Shown: in pieces, positions 34,378 to 43,846 of the stretch
Numbering within the stretch: the stretch's first letter is position 1
Layout: each line of letters opens with the position of its first letter
Origin: JAMLHH01 sp037189845
GTDB lineage: Bacteria; Bacteroidota; Bacteroidia; Chitinophagales; JADIYW01
NCBI GenBank assembly: GCA_037189845.1
Contig: JBBCIS010000008.1
Coordinates: 558,001-622,000 of the forward strand
Length of the DNA: 64,000 nucleotides
Direction: 5' to 3'
The notes under the pieces: model-generated
The model's input: the letters and a program-made list of their open reading frames with translations, nothing else
Databases searched by the model: none
Told to the model about the DNA's origin: nothing
Made by a program: the position numbers and the translations under genes

Positions 34378-34779
34378 TTAAAGAAATCTGCTTCTCTGCT
34401 CCTTTGTCGGAATCATACACTCCGCTTTTTTACCAAATAAAAGATATCTTCTTTTAGCAAACTGATCGTAAAAAAAATCCCTTACAGATACCGGAAAAAC
34501 AATCAGTGCATAAAAAAGCGACCAACCTTTTCCTAAGTCTTTCAGTACATTCAGAGCAGCCGTTGATTTGACATATGCATGCTGATTTCTCACATATACT
34601 ACAGAATCGACTTGTTGTGTATCTATCTGATGCCAGCGAAGCAACTCCTGCCCTGTTTCAGATTGCAGGCTCGCAAAGTAAAACTTTTGATTTTTATCTC
34701 TCCTGATAATCCATTGTACTGAATTATCACAGAAATTGCATACTCCATCAAATAATATAATGTGCTCCGGTAGTGACAC
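34378..34779 (-). CDS. DCC-family thiol-disulfide oxidoreductase-like protein (DUF393)
   Basis: The 133-residue protein opens with LFDGVCNFCDNSVQWIIRRD, whose DGxCxxC motif defines the DCC family of thioredoxin-like proteins. The RRYLLFGK segment near the C-terminus is also typical. The redox substrate is unknown. Its start overlaps the stop of the T9SS cargo gene by 1 bp, so it ends the PASTA-T9SS-DCC operon. Confidence 0.88.
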   Translation of the reverse strand: MSLPEHIILFDGVCNFCDNSVQWIIRRDKNQKFYFASLQSETGQELLRWHQIDTQQVDSVVYVRNQHAYVKSTAALNVLKDLGKGWSLFYALIVFPVSVRDFFYDQFAKRRYLLFGKKAECMIPTKEQRSRFL

Positions 34780-36650
34780 TAATGTTTTATAAATTTTGCC
34801 TGACCTGTAAATGTGTTGTTTTTTCCTTCCAGCTGAATGATATACATTCCCGGATTCAAATCTCTAACAACGACTGAGGTCAGTTGGTTGCCCTGACCGG
34901 ATAAAACCTGTGTTCCGGCAATGTTATAAATTCTGTAATAATACAAAAGGTCTGTGTCAGGCTGTAATTGTATAATATCTGATGCAGGATTCGGATACAA
35001 TTTTACAGAAGTATTTTTCAGAGTATGTTCTTTCACAGAAGTAAATCTTCCGTCCAACGCAGCTCCCATAACAGCATTCACCATTATAGAGCCCGGATAT
35101 TGACTCTTATACCAGCCGTATCCTACATTGTACCACATGTGATCCTGATTGGGATTATTCATATCAAATCCCAGATCCACATCATTATTCTTTTCATGTT
35201 CTATCGCCAGATAAAAATCTCCGTTGACTAAAAGAAAATCTTTTCCATTATTCAGATCAGGCTTAAAAGTATAATATGCGTACCCATTGAAAATTTCACC
35301 TTCAGGCACGTGAAAATCTGATTTTTTCACAAAGGTCTCTTTATACAGAATCTCATCATTTTCGCCTGAAATGGTATCTAAAGCGCGATAAACTGCTACA
35401 TTGAAAAAAGGATCCTTAGGAGATGTAGTATAATTGGGAAAATCAGGAAAAAATATCCTGACAGCTCTCAAAGTATCTTCCACATTGGCTTTAAACTTCA
35501 CTGCTATCTTTCCAAAATCATAATTAACAAGCCGGTAAGCCCGCTCAGCGCTGCCATCATCGAAGGCAAATGCATTGGCGAAAGTAATTTTTTCTATCAG
35601 CTCATTATTCGCCCTGACATAAGCAGGACTTGTATTTTCGGCAGAAGTCTGAAAAAAATACCTGATTTCAATTTCTGTTGTATCCGATGTAGGTTCGACG
35701 GTACTTAAATCCAGCTTTTCATATTCATAATTAGCAACATCGAGACTGAATATATCCGTGGAAGGTCCGTTGTAAGTTCTGAGTGTCTGTCCCGAAGACA
35801 AATTTTTAACTGTGTAATTATCAACAATATCTACTGTATTCAGAAAATTATTTTTTGCTTTTACCTTCAAAGTATCTATCAGCATTTCAGGTAAAAAATG
35901 CTTAAAAGGCATCTGAAAATATGATTTAAAATATTTTCCGTTCCCCTGCACATAAGCTAAATCTGAGACAGAAGACTCGAATGCAGGATTTCTGTTTTTG
36001 TCCACCAATACATAATCAATATGCCAGTGATCAGTGCTTCCCGCAAGATTACCATACGCTACAAACCTGAACTGAAACTGATCGTGATGAAACGGGGATA
36101 CAACTCTGAGAAATCTTTGCTCAAAGTTATTAACTGTAATCGGCGCATTAATTCTTAATTGCTCTACCCATTCCTGATTCTGATTTAAAAACTCTACTAC
36201 CAGATAATCTCTTGCAGCATCAGGAAGATCTCCCAATCCCCCCGCCTGCCAGTAAAAGCTCAGATAAATATTGTCCGCATCCTGCAATCCTGACAGATCT
36301 ATTGGCTGGCTAGTCAGCTTATCGGCTTCGCCAAAACTATTATTGAAATCACTATAAGGCTTGCCCAATGGATTTAGCCCGTCAAAGGTTGCAACTCCAA
36401 TGCTTGGAGGAAGAACCGGGTAAGAATTATTGACGAAAACAAAGTTATCTTCCCAACGTGATATTTCAGGATAGTAATCTGTCTGATTGAAATCATCTGC
36501 AAACGGCAAAGTCAAGACAGCCCTCCTTGCTGAGGATTTTTGTGGTCCGTTTTTGAGCAAAACGTTATTACTCAAAGGAAACAATTCTTCCTGTGCCGAA
36601 ATATTATTCAGGCATACCAGAGTCAGAAATAACAGAGCAGCATACTTCAT
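34779..36650 (-). CDS. Secreted protein with T9SS type A sorting domain
   Basis: The 623-residue protein has a signal peptide (MKYAALLFLTLVCLNNISAQ), a long beta-rich body of unknown function, and a C-terminal sorting domain of about 75 residues (KLYPNPASDIIQL, then RDLNPGMYIIQLEG). This domain directs export through the type IX secretion system and surface attachment. The body has jelly-roll-like strand patterns (WEDNFVFVNNSYP, YLSFYWQAGGLGDLPD). No catalytic residues are evident. It overlaps both neighbours by 1 bp. Confidence 0.88.
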   Translation of the reverse strand: MKYAALLFLTLVCLNNISAQEELFPLSNNVLLKNGPQKSSARRAVLTLPFADDFNQTDYYPEISRWEDNFVFVNNSYPVLPPSIGVATFDGLNPLGKPYSDFNNSFGEADKLTSQPIDLSGLQDADNIYLSFYWQAGGLGDLPDAARDYLVVEFLNQNQEWVEQLRINAPITVNNFEQRFLRVVSPFHHDQFQFRFVAYGNLAGSTDHWHIDYVLVDKNRNPAFESSVSDLAYVQGNGKYFKSYFQMPFKHFLPEMLIDTLKVKAKNNFLNTVDIVDNYTVKNLSSGQTLRTYNGPSTDIFSLDVANYEYEKLDLSTVEPTSDTTEIEIRYFFQTSAENTSPAYVRANNELIEKITFANAFAFDDGSAERAYRLVNYDFGKIAVKFKANVEDTLRAVRIFFPDFPNYTTSPKDPFFNVAVYRALDTISGENDEILYKETFVKKSDFHVPEGEIFNGYAYYTFKPDLNNGKDFLLVNGDFYLAIEHEKNNDVDLGFDMNNPNQDHMWYNVGYGWYKSQYPGSIMVNAVMGAALDGRFTSVKEHTLKNTSVKLYPNPASDIIQLQPDTDLLYYYRIYNIAGTQVLSGQGNQLTSVVVRDLNPGMYIIQLEGKNNTFTGQAKFIKH

Positions 36651-37408
36651 TACTTCATCAGATTTTCCGGTATAACATTCGTTACAAAAAGATTGACAGG
36701 ATCTCCGGGAGCCATTTTTACAGCACTACCAAATTCCGGCTGCTGATAATACACATATGCGTTCATCTGGTCAGCTACGCCGTTTTCAGCTTTTATCTGT
36801 CCTACTGTCAACTGCACTGCTTCCAAAACTGCCATGGCTTCCATCACTGTCAGACCGATCAGATCAGGAATTTCCACATCCAGCATACCCAGACCATCGC
36901 CCAAAATCAAATCAACAACGGTTCCTTTCGGCAATGGCATATCTTCTTTGCCTGGCTTGCCATTGATTCTCACCCCCAGAACGGCATCTTTTGCAATATC
37001 CGGCTGATAAATTTCTCTTCCTAACTTAAATCCTGAACTTTCAAGTATCAACTGGGCCTGCCTTTTGGACATATCTACCAGCTTAGGAAGCTTTACAGTG
37101 GGCGGATTAATAGAGTTGATAGTGATATAAATTTTCCTGTTTTGCTTGACAAATGAACCTTTTTTCGGACTCTGATCTATGATTTCATGCGGCTTTAAAT
37201 TAGGGTCAAACAATGAATCTACAAGAATATATCCCATATCATTTTTGTCCAGAATTCTGATACCTTCTTCCAGTACCATGCCCGAGATTTGCGGGACTTC
37301 CAGTTTTTGGTCGTGGTGTGTTATAAATTTCATCGAAGCATTCAAACTAACTACCAACACAATTGTCAGTACTGCCATCGCTAAAATATTGAGACCTATC
37401 TTTTTCAT
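36650..37408 (-). CDS. PASTA-domain protein, membrane anchored
   Basis: The 252-residue protein has an N-terminal TM helix (about 7-26) and three PASTA domains at about 37-105, 108-178 and 186-248, each with the DQSPKKGSFV or QQPEFGSAV type of turn. PASTA domains bind peptidoglycan or muropeptides. There is no kinase domain, as is usual in Bacteroidota. It heads an operon with a T9SS cargo and a DCC protein. Confidence 0.9.
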   Translation of the reverse strand: MKKIGLNILAMAVLTIVLVVSLNASMKFITHHDQKLEVPQISGMVLEEGIRILDKNDMGYILVDSLFDPNLKPHEIIDQSPKKGSFVKQNRKIYITINSINPPTVKLPKLVDMSKRQAQLILESSGFKLGREIYQPDIAKDAVLGVRINGKPGKEDMPLPKGTVVDLILGDGLGMLDVEIPDLIGLTVMEAMAVLEAVQLTVGQIKAENGVADQMNAYVYYQQPEFGSAVKMAPGDPVNLFVTNVIPENLMK

Positions 37409-37472
37409 TGAATTACTTAACCTTTATATGCTATTTGATATCATTTTATTGTATCAGATGTCAAAACATTTC

Positions 37473-37503
37473 CAAATATAATGCATTTCAACTTCTGCTC
37501 AAG
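37473..37503 (-). promoter_or_regulatory. Promoter of the PASTA operon (minus strand)
   Basis: On the minus strand CTTG (37503-37500, near TTTG) is followed after 19 bases by TATATTTG (37480-37473), a full -7 box. The predicted start leaves a leader of about 60 bases before the ATG at 37408. Confidence 0.65.
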
Positions 37504-37525
37504 GAAAGATTTCATCCCGTTTCAT

Positions 37526-37533
37526 TATCTTTG
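37526..37533 (+). promoter_or_regulatory. -7 promoter box of prfB
   Basis: TATCTTTG is a full -7 box ending 7 bases before ATG 37541. Transcription would begin at or next to the start codon, implying a leaderless or near-leaderless mRNA. No clear -33 element is seen at 19 bases. Confidence 0.55.
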
Positions 37534-37540
37534 CCTCATT

Positions 37541-38627
37541 ATGATGAACGAACAATACAGGCTTTTAGCCGAGAGGGTCCATACCCTGAGGAGGTATCTT
37601 TGACTACGATAGCAAGGTAGAACAAATCAAAGACGAGGAGGCAAAAACACTGGCTCCTGATTTCTGGAATGATCAGCTGGAAGCTCAGGCACTTCTCAGG
37701 AATATCAAAATGAACAAATATTGGGTGGATATCTACAAAAAAGTAGAGAATCAATTCAATGAATTAACTATTATCAAAGAATTTCAGGAAATGGGCGAAG
37801 CTTCTGATGAGGAAGTAGATGCTGAATATGAAAAAACTTTGGAATTAGTGGATGAGCTTGAATTCAAATCCACGCTGAATGGTGAGGAAGACGGACTGGG
37901 CGCAGTCGTAGAAATCAATGCCGGTGCCGGTGGTACAGAAAGTTGTGACTGGGCCAGTATGCTTCAGCGCATGTACGATATGTGGGGCAACAAAAAAGGA
38001 TTTAAAGTCAAGCTGCTGGATCAGCAGGATGGCGATGTTGCCGGAATTAAATCTGCTTCTTTAGAAATTGACGGGGAATTTGCATACGGTTTATTGAAAA
38101 GTGAAAACGGCGTACATCGTCTTGTCAGGATTTCTCCTTTTGATTCAGGAGGAAGAAGGCACACATCTTTTGCTTCCGTATTTGTTTATCCTATTGTGGA
38201 TGATACGATACAGATTGATATCAATCCTGCCGATCTGGAATGGGATGTATTCCGTGCCAGTGGTGCGGGTGGTCAGCACGTCAATAGAACAGAATCGGCC
38301 GTCAGATGCCGCCACATACCTTCAGGAGTGGTAGTTGAATGTCAGGAACAGAGATCTCAGATCAAGAACCGTGAAAAAGCCTTACAAATGCTTCGTTCTA
38401 AATTATACGAGCTGGAAGTCCGTAAAAGGAATGAAGCAAAAGCTAAAATTGAAGGCGGAAAGATGAAAATCGAATGGGGTTCTCAAATCAGAAACTATGT
38501 TTTACATCCATATAAGCTGGTAAAAGATAACCGCACTGATTTTGAAAGCTCTAATCCTAACAATGTGCTGGACGGAGATTTAGACGGATTTATTAAAGCT
38601 TTTTTAATACACAGAGAAGAAGCATAA
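37541..38627 (+). CDS. prfB: Peptide chain release factor 2, made by programmed +1 frameshift
   Basis: Translation starts at ATG 37541, runs 20 codons (MMNEQYRLLAERVHTLRRYL) to an in-frame TGA at 37601-37603, and continues after a +1 shift at GAC 37602 as DYDSKVEQ... to the stop at 38625-38627. The product is 361 residues. The stop-codon recognition tripeptide SPF (ISPFDSGG) and the peptidyl-hydrolysis motif GAGGQHVNRTES are intact. RF2 reads UGA and UAA, so low RF2 increases frameshifting at the internal UGA (autoregulation). A plain gene caller would start too late, at 37710. Confidence 0.95.
37589..37604 (+). other. Programmed +1 frameshift site of prfB
   Basis: The sequence is AGGAGG (37589-37594), TAT, CTT, TGA, C. 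It has the internal Shine-Dalgarno-like stimulator, a 3-base spacer, the slippery CTT and the UGA-C context. This is the same arrangement as in Escherichia coli prfB, except for AGGAGG instead of AGGGGG. Confidence 0.95.
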
Positions 38628-38666
38628 AATTCAATAGCATTTGCGTATCAATTGATAAAAAGAGCT

Positions 38667-38698
38667 CTTGTATTTCGATAAATACAGGTTCCTTTTTA
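38667..38698 (+). terminator. Terminator after prfB
   Basis: CTTGTATTT (38667-38675) pairs with AAATACAGG (38680-38688) across a CGAT loop, with one T-G pair. TTCCTTTTT follows. It may also serve the convergent lipoprotein gene. Confidence 0.65.
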
Positions 38699-38712
38699 TA
38701 ATACACTTTGGG

Positions 38713-39366
38713 TTAAAACTCTTCCAGAGTGTCCTTTGACAATCCGTCTACCTTCTTGCACAGATAATAAAAATCTGCATCTCCTTTATTAATCCTGCTC
38801 ACTTGATACTCACGACTGGCTGACTGAAAAATAAGATCAGAGTAAGTAGCATCAAATACTTCTGTATCTTCTTCATTTGGGTTCATTTCAAAAAACTTTC
38901 TTTTCTCAAATTCAGAAATCAGGCTATTCCATTCATTTTCAGACAAAAGACATTTTTTGTACTGTTCTGCATATATTCTTTTTCGCGAGGTATCCTTGGT
39001 AAAAAAATTGACAAATCTGAAGCCTTCTTCTTTCTTCTTCTTTCCGTCTCGGTAAAACACCTGAGTAAAATATGCTCCTGAGTCTGTTTTCAATATCTGG
39101 GAGTATTTCCCTGCATACGCTCCGGCAAAACTATAATTGTATATAAATGTTATCATGGTATCCTGCGGATTTTCCGATATAGAACCGGATGGAAGTATTC
39201 CTAAATACCGGACAAAACTATCCATTTGAGCCTGATATTGCCCGTTTATTACATTCATCGCACTATCACTTCGCAACGATAATTCATCTTCCAACTGAAT
39301 ATTCTCGACTTTGCTTTTGCAGGAAATCAAAACCAGAATAAAAACCAATATCAATAATTTGTTCAT
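38713..39366 (-). CDS. Lipoprotein of unknown function
   Basis: ATG 39366 starts a lipoprotein signal peptide (MNKLLILVFILVLISCKSK, lipobox LISC), giving 217 residues. A longer frame to 39393 would put 9 residues before it. The mature part is soluble and mixed alpha/beta, with no family signature I recognise. It stands alone on the minus strand between convergent prfB and the OmpA gene. Confidence 0.75.
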   Translation of the reverse strand: MNKLLILVFILVLISCKSKVENIQLEDELSLRSDSAMNVINGQYQAQMDSFVRYLGILPSGSISENPQDTMITFIYNYSFAGAYAGKYSQILKTDSGAYFTQVFYRDGKKKKEEGFRFVNFFTKDTSRKRIYAEQYKKCLLSENEWNSLISEFEKRKFFEMNPNEEDTEVFDATYSDLIFQSASREYQVSRINKGDADFYYLCKKVDGLSKDTLEEF

Positions 39367-39465
39367 TGGATATATCGAATAATGAAAGAACAATATCCTG
39401 ATAACTCATTTATCCCCAAAATATTATCTGCGAAAAAACCCACACGCATACGACAAAGTACCCGC

Positions 39466-41661
39466 TTATTTTTTCAGCTTCTTCGCCTCTTCCAGTGTAA
39501 CAGGTTTTCCTTTATGAAAGGCAATAATAAATGCATCTTCCAGTCCTCTCTGGAGTACTTTATCCATAAAAGATTTGGCTGACTCATAAGTTGGATAAGG
39601 CCCTATAAAGATTTTCAGCAACTCCTTGCCTTCTACAGGAACTTGTTCAATATTACCCAGATCACTGAGCTGTTGCATCCATTTAGGATTGATTTCTTTG
39701 AACACTCCTATCTGTATTTTATAAACCAGATCACTTTTGGCACTATATTCTTCTGCAAAGATCACAGAAGTTCTGTCCTTACCATTTTCAGCAAATTGTT
39801 CAAAACCGATCAACTTAAACTCAGTCCTTCTATTGATCAAATGCTCTTCTTCGGTACATTTCACACCGTCTACACACTGATTTAAAATCTTTGACTCTCC
39901 ATATCCCCTGGCAAATAACCTGTTGGAAGCAATGCCGTTTTTGATGAGATAAGACACTACATTTCCGGCTCTTTTCTCTGAAAGCTTTTTGTTATACGTA
40001 GCATCTGCACGACTATCAGTATGTGCGCTGATTTCAATGATCCAGGACGGATTATCTGTTAATAGCTTATAGAGCTTTTTAAGCTCCGCTTCTGCTTCAG
40101 CAGTAATTTCAGCCTTATCTACTTCGTAATAAATATTAGGAACAACAATACTTTTATTGATCTCTACTTTTTGAAGCTGAACATTTTTCTCCAGATTGCC
40201 CGAAGCAGGAACATCAAACTTCAAATCCTGCGGAAAATAACCTGTTGCTGCAACCAATAGCCCGACATTTTCAATATCTTCCGGAATGTCCAACTGGTAC
40301 TTACCATTGCTATCTGTAGAAGCCTGTACCTGTTGTTGCTCTTTATAAAATAAAATCACCTGTGCTCCGGAAAGCAAATCGGCTGTTACGATATCACTGA
40401 CTGCTCCGATGATTAGTTTCGACTGTTTTTCAGGAGAAAAGTCTTTAAATACAATTCTGTAAATATCATCACTTCCTGCACCTCCCGGCCTGTTAGAGCT
40501 GAAATATCCCTGAAGCTTTTGCTTATCCAGAATCAAAGCAAAATCATCATAACCTGAATTGACAGGTTTTCCCATATTGACGGGAGTAGTCCAGCCTCCA
40601 TTGAGACCTTTTGTATAAAAAATATCTAAACCGCCATACCCGGAATGTCCTTCTGAGGCAAAATACAATGTACCATCACTATGCAAAAAAGGAAACATTT
40701 CATTTTCTGCAGTATTAATAGCAGATCCCATATTAACGGGCTCTGACCAGGATCCTTTGGATAGCCTAGAGTAGTAAATATCCGTTCCTCCAAAACCGCC
40801 AGGCTTATCGGAAACAAAGTACATTTCAGTGCCATCAGAGCTTAATGCAGGATGTGAAATTGAATATGCTTCATTATTGATATTCAATGGCTTAATATTA
40901 CCCCACTTATTATTTTGTTTTGTAGCCGAGTATATACCGAGTGTAGAAACTGTGGATTTTGATTTCTTTTTAAGATTCTGATTCTGAGAAAAATAAATCA
41001 ATCTGTCCTGTCTTGTAAACGTGACAGGCCCACTGTGAAATTTATTAATTTCGGGCATCTTCAGCTCAGACGGGCTACCTTTTTCTGTACCTACAGGCTT
41101 GTAGGGCAACTGATATACTTTCAGCCACGGTCTGTTATTCCATGAGAACAGATTTTTTTTACGTTTTGCATTACTTACAAAAACAATTCCGTCTCTAAAG
41201 TATGCAGGTGAGAAATCATCTCCTTTCGAATTCAGCATCGGCACAGCCAGCACTTCATATTTTGAATCAGGTATGGCATTTATTTTAGAAGACAGCTTGT
41301 TTTGATATTCCTTACCTGATCTTTGAAAGATTTTATCTGCTTCTGCTGAATTGCTGGTTGATTTCAATAATTCAGCATAAAGTATACTATATTTTGGCGA
41401 TAAATCATTGATAGCTACAGCTTTCTGCATCCATTCCAATGCTGCCTGAAAATCTCTTTGTGCATAATAAGCTTCCGCCAGCAACAATTTAGACTCAAGA
41501 TCTCCCAATCCCTGACTTTCCAGCTTTAGTAGCTGTTGAATAGCTTTGTAATATTCTGTAGAGCTGTAAGCATTGAATGCCTTCACTCTTTCTTCTATCT
41601 GGGCAAACAAGGCACTTGTACAGCCCAAAGCAATTCCTATTGTCAAAAACCACTTTTTCAT
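39466..41661 (-). CDS. OmpA-family protein with TPR, PD40 repeats and C-terminal SPOR-like domain
   Basis: The 731-residue protein has a signal peptide, a TPR-like region (25-120), PD40 repeats (about 145-400, FVSDKPGGFGGTDIYYSRL is one unit), a carboxypeptidase-regulatory-like domain (about 410-490), an OmpA domain (about 510-630, ISAHTDSRADATYNKKLSE) and a final segment of about 80 residues resembling SPOR (YKIQIGVFKEIN, FIGPYPTYESAKSF). SPOR binds denuded glycan strands. It overlaps the PorP/SprF gene by 1 bp, the usual pairing in T9SS and gliding-associated complexes. Confidence 0.9.
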   Translation of the reverse strand: MKKWFLTIGIALGCTSALFAQIEERVKAFNAYSSTEYYKAIQQLLKLESQGLGDLESKLLLAEAYYAQRDFQAALEWMQKAVAINDLSPKYSILYAELLKSTSNSAEADKIFQRSGKEYQNKLSSKINAIPDSKYEVLAVPMLNSKGDDFSPAYFRDGIVFVSNAKRKKNLFSWNNRPWLKVYQLPYKPVGTEKGSPSELKMPEINKFHSGPVTFTRQDRLIYFSQNQNLKKKSKSTVSTLGIYSATKQNNKWGNIKPLNINNEAYSISHPALSSDGTEMYFVSDKPGGFGGTDIYYSRLSKGSWSEPVNMGSAINTAENEMFPFLHSDGTLYFASEGHSGYGGLDIFYTKGLNGGWTTPVNMGKPVNSGYDDFALILDKQKLQGYFSSNRPGGAGSDDIYRIVFKDFSPEKQSKLIIGAVSDIVTADLLSGAQVILFYKEQQQVQASTDSNGKYQLDIPEDIENVGLLVAATGYFPQDLKFDVPASGNLEKNVQLQKVEINKSIVVPNIYYEVDKAEITAEAEAELKKLYKLLTDNPSWIIEISAHTDSRADATYNKKLSEKRAGNVVSYLIKNGIASNRLFARGYGESKILNQCVDGVKCTEEEHLINRRTEFKLIGFEQFAENGKDRTSVIFAEEYSAKSDLVYKIQIGVFKEINPKWMQQLSDLGNIEQVPVEGKELLKIFIGPYPTYESAKSFMDKVLQRGLEDAFIIAFHKGKPVTLEEAKKLKK

Positions 41662-42617
41662 CAGAAATATCTTGGGCTTTTATAGGATAATGAAGTTGAT
41701 TTAAATACAGGCACTCCGAAGGAAATCATGATTTCATGTGAACCGGAATTCGTTGTTCTCAATGCTTTCCAGGACATATCATAAGAATAACCGATATTCA
41801 GCTTTTTCCTTTCACCAAACTCATGGATATATTGCCCCATGATAATTGCTGATTTATCTGTCCTCACTCCTGCTCCCAACATGAATTTATCATAGAAAAT
41901 TCCGTTCAAATTAAATTCAGCCTGTACAGGTTGATTGGTCTGTATTCTGACAGTTGTAGTCGGTAATAATCTGAAATCGTCACTGATATTCCATTGGTAA
42001 GCACCTGATACAAAGTACTGCAACGTAGGCTCTATTCCCCATTTTTCATCTTTAAAGATAGATTTCGGCAATAGCTGTGGTACACCAAAACCAATAGAAA
42101 AATTTTCTCCATAGAAATATGCACCGGCACCAAATATCGGCAGCCAGCTTTTTTCAAATCCGGCAGGGTTGATGATATCCGGCAATCCATCATCTGTGGT
42201 CAGCCTGGATGATTGAAGATTTCTGAATTCAGCTCCGGCCTGTATTCCTAGTGACAATGTATATTTGTCCTCCTTAAACTTCAGCCTGTATGCATATTGT
42301 CCGGTGATTCCGTTTGTCATCAGAGCTCCTATTCTGTCATTATAAAAGTTGAGACCAATAGCAATGTTATCTTTTTTTAATGGAGTATGGACTGCAGCAC
42401 TCAACGTATTGGGAGCACCATTCATACCCACCCATTGCAAACGATTCAATACCTGTGCATGCAGCACTTCTTTACTTCCGGCATAAGCAGGATTATAGAA
42501 CTGCTCATTCCAGTAATAATGAGAAAACAATGACATCTGCTGTCCTTTTGTCTCTACGACATTCAGGAGCAACAATACAACTACAATTGTCTTAAAAAAA
42601 CTGACTTTAAACGACAT
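41661..42617 (-). CDS. PorP/SprF-family type IX secretion membrane protein
   Basis: The 318-residue protein has a signal peptide and the family opening MSLFSHYYWNEQFYNPAYAGS, followed by alternating beta strands of an outer-membrane barrel, including LHAQVLNRLQWVGMNGAPNT. PorP/SprF proteins act with OmpA/PD40 partners in T9SS function and adhesin delivery. The coupled downstream gene fits that pairing. It is one of several paralogues expected in such genomes, so its exact client is unknown. Confidence 0.92.
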   Translation of the reverse strand: MSFKVSFFKTIVVVLLLLNVVETKGQQMSLFSHYYWNEQFYNPAYAGSKEVLHAQVLNRLQWVGMNGAPNTLSAAVHTPLKKDNIAIGLNFYNDRIGALMTNGITGQYAYRLKFKEDKYTLSLGIQAGAEFRNLQSSRLTTDDGLPDIINPAGFEKSWLPIFGAGAYFYGENFSIGFGVPQLLPKSIFKDEKWGIEPTLQYFVSGAYQWNISDDFRLLPTTTVRIQTNQPVQAEFNLNGIFYDKFMLGAGVRTDKSAIIMGQYIHEFGERKKLNIGYSYDMSWKALRTTNSGSHEIMISFGVPVFKSTSLSYKSPRYF

Positions 42618-42662
42618 ACATTTAGAACTCTGCTAAGATAGTGCTTGTATGGCAATATCAAC

Positions 42663-43424
42663 TTATTTCTTTTGCAGCATCGCCACAAATCCGTTCAAGA
42701 TAGACTGAGTATGAGGGTCAAACCAGTGTTCGATAACTTTGTCCAGCAAATCTTCGTCATAATTGGTCACAGTATCGATGAGGTCTCTTCTCAGATTCAA
42801 TTTAGTAGTAGACCATGTTTTCTGGTCAAATTTCAGGTATTGAGCCATTTTTCTTTCAGCAGCTTCCAATACTTGTTCGGCAGGAACTACTACATCGACT
42901 AATCCTGCATCGGATGCTTGCTGAGGATTCATCAATCTGCCTTCCATCAGGAACTGATAAGCTCTGTGTCTGCCTACCCAGAATGAATACAATTCAAATA
43001 TATGTCTTGGTACTACAATGCCTACAGGTATTTCGTTGAGCCCGATTTTGTAATTTCCGCCAGCCATGATACGATAATCACAAGCTACAGCTACGATACA
43101 TCCACCAGCCGGCGCATGACCCGTAATTGCAGAAATAAGCGGTTTGGGAAATGCCACCAACTCAATAATCATATCCATGAATGCTTCCCAGAATTTTCTG
43201 GTTTTAGCTCTGTCATAAGTCATAATCTCCGGCAAATCCAACCCTGAAGAGAAAAAATTTTCCTTTCCTGAAATAATAACACCTTTTACAGAACTATCAT
43301 CTTTCAGTTCTTTAAATACGGCAATCATTTCCTCAAACATCTGAAGATTCATCGGATTTGATTTTCCTCTGTCAAAAGACAAAATGCTGTACCCCTCTTC
43401 TTTTCTTAGTTGTAATGTTTCCAT
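42663..43424 (-). CDS. Enoyl-CoA hydratase/isomerase family protein
   Basis: The 253-residue crotonase-fold protein has the oxyanion-hole segments KENFFSSGLDLPEI (about 53-66) and ITGHAPAGGCIVAVACDYRIM (split around residues 100-120). The usual second catalytic glutamate region reads IGLNEIPVGIVVP. The glutamates used by classical hydratases are not clearly both present, so it may be an isomerase or another crotonase. It is monocistronic. Its start region lies inside one copy of an imperfect direct repeat. Confidence 0.85.
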   Translation of the reverse strand: METLQLRKEEGYSILSFDRGKSNPMNLQMFEEMIAVFKELKDDSSVKGVIISGKENFFSSGLDLPEIMTYDRAKTRKFWEAFMDMIIELVAFPKPLISAITGHAPAGGCIVAVACDYRIMAGGNYKIGLNEIPVGIVVPRHIFELYSFWVGRHRAYQFLMEGRLMNPQQASDAGLVDVVVPAEQVLEAAERKMAQYLKFDQKTWSTTKLNLRRDLIDTVTNYDEDLLDKVIEHWFDPHTQSILNGFVAMLQKK

Positions 43425-43492
43425 AGTTATGCTTAGAAGTTAAACGTGTGTAAATATTAACAAATTCTCTTGAAATTCTTTACAATCTTTTT
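43404..43492. repeat. Imperfect direct repeat, copy 1 (spans the enoyl-CoA hydratase start)
   Basis: This roughly 85-bp segment covers the first codons and upstream region of the minus-strand hydratase gene. It matches 43725-43812, sharing CTTAG-TGTAA-TGTTTCC, GTTAAACGT-TGTAAA and TTGAAATTCTTTA blocks. Confidence 0.65.
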
Positions 43493-43724
43493 CAAATTTC
43501 AATAATTCTACCAAATGTGGATAATTATGAAAATACTTCTGCTTTCGGTAAGAACTTCTTACAGGTAGTCACTTTTGCTTTAATTTTTTAAGATACAGAG
43601 ACATTATAACAGAGAACTGGATTCCGTAATATTTCATTACTGAAGAATTTAATCGCTTCACACTTTACTAGCAAGATATTTTTTCTTTCGCTTAAAATAA
43701 AAAAGCTCCCCCTTGAAAGGACTA

Positions 43725-43812
43725 TCTTAGCTGTAAATGTTTCCGTAACTATGATTACAGGTTAAACGTATGTAAACAATAGCAATATCTGTTGAAATTC
43801 TTTAACAATGAG
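43725..43812. repeat. Imperfect direct repeat, copy 2, in the 43425-43846 intergenic stretch
   Basis: This is a degenerate copy of the hydratase start region, lying before the divergent NADH dehydrogenase gene. The hydratase start codon is lost in this copy (CAT to CGT). The rest of the gene-free stretch is AT-rich with no other feature visible. Confidence 0.65.
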
Positions 43813-43846
43813 CGCATTTTTGAGTTAAAATATAAAATCTGTTCAA

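Noticed and set aside
37710..38627. prfB starting at ATG 37710
   Set aside because: This would remove the N-terminal domain; the upstream frame with the classical frameshift cassette gives the full-length protein.
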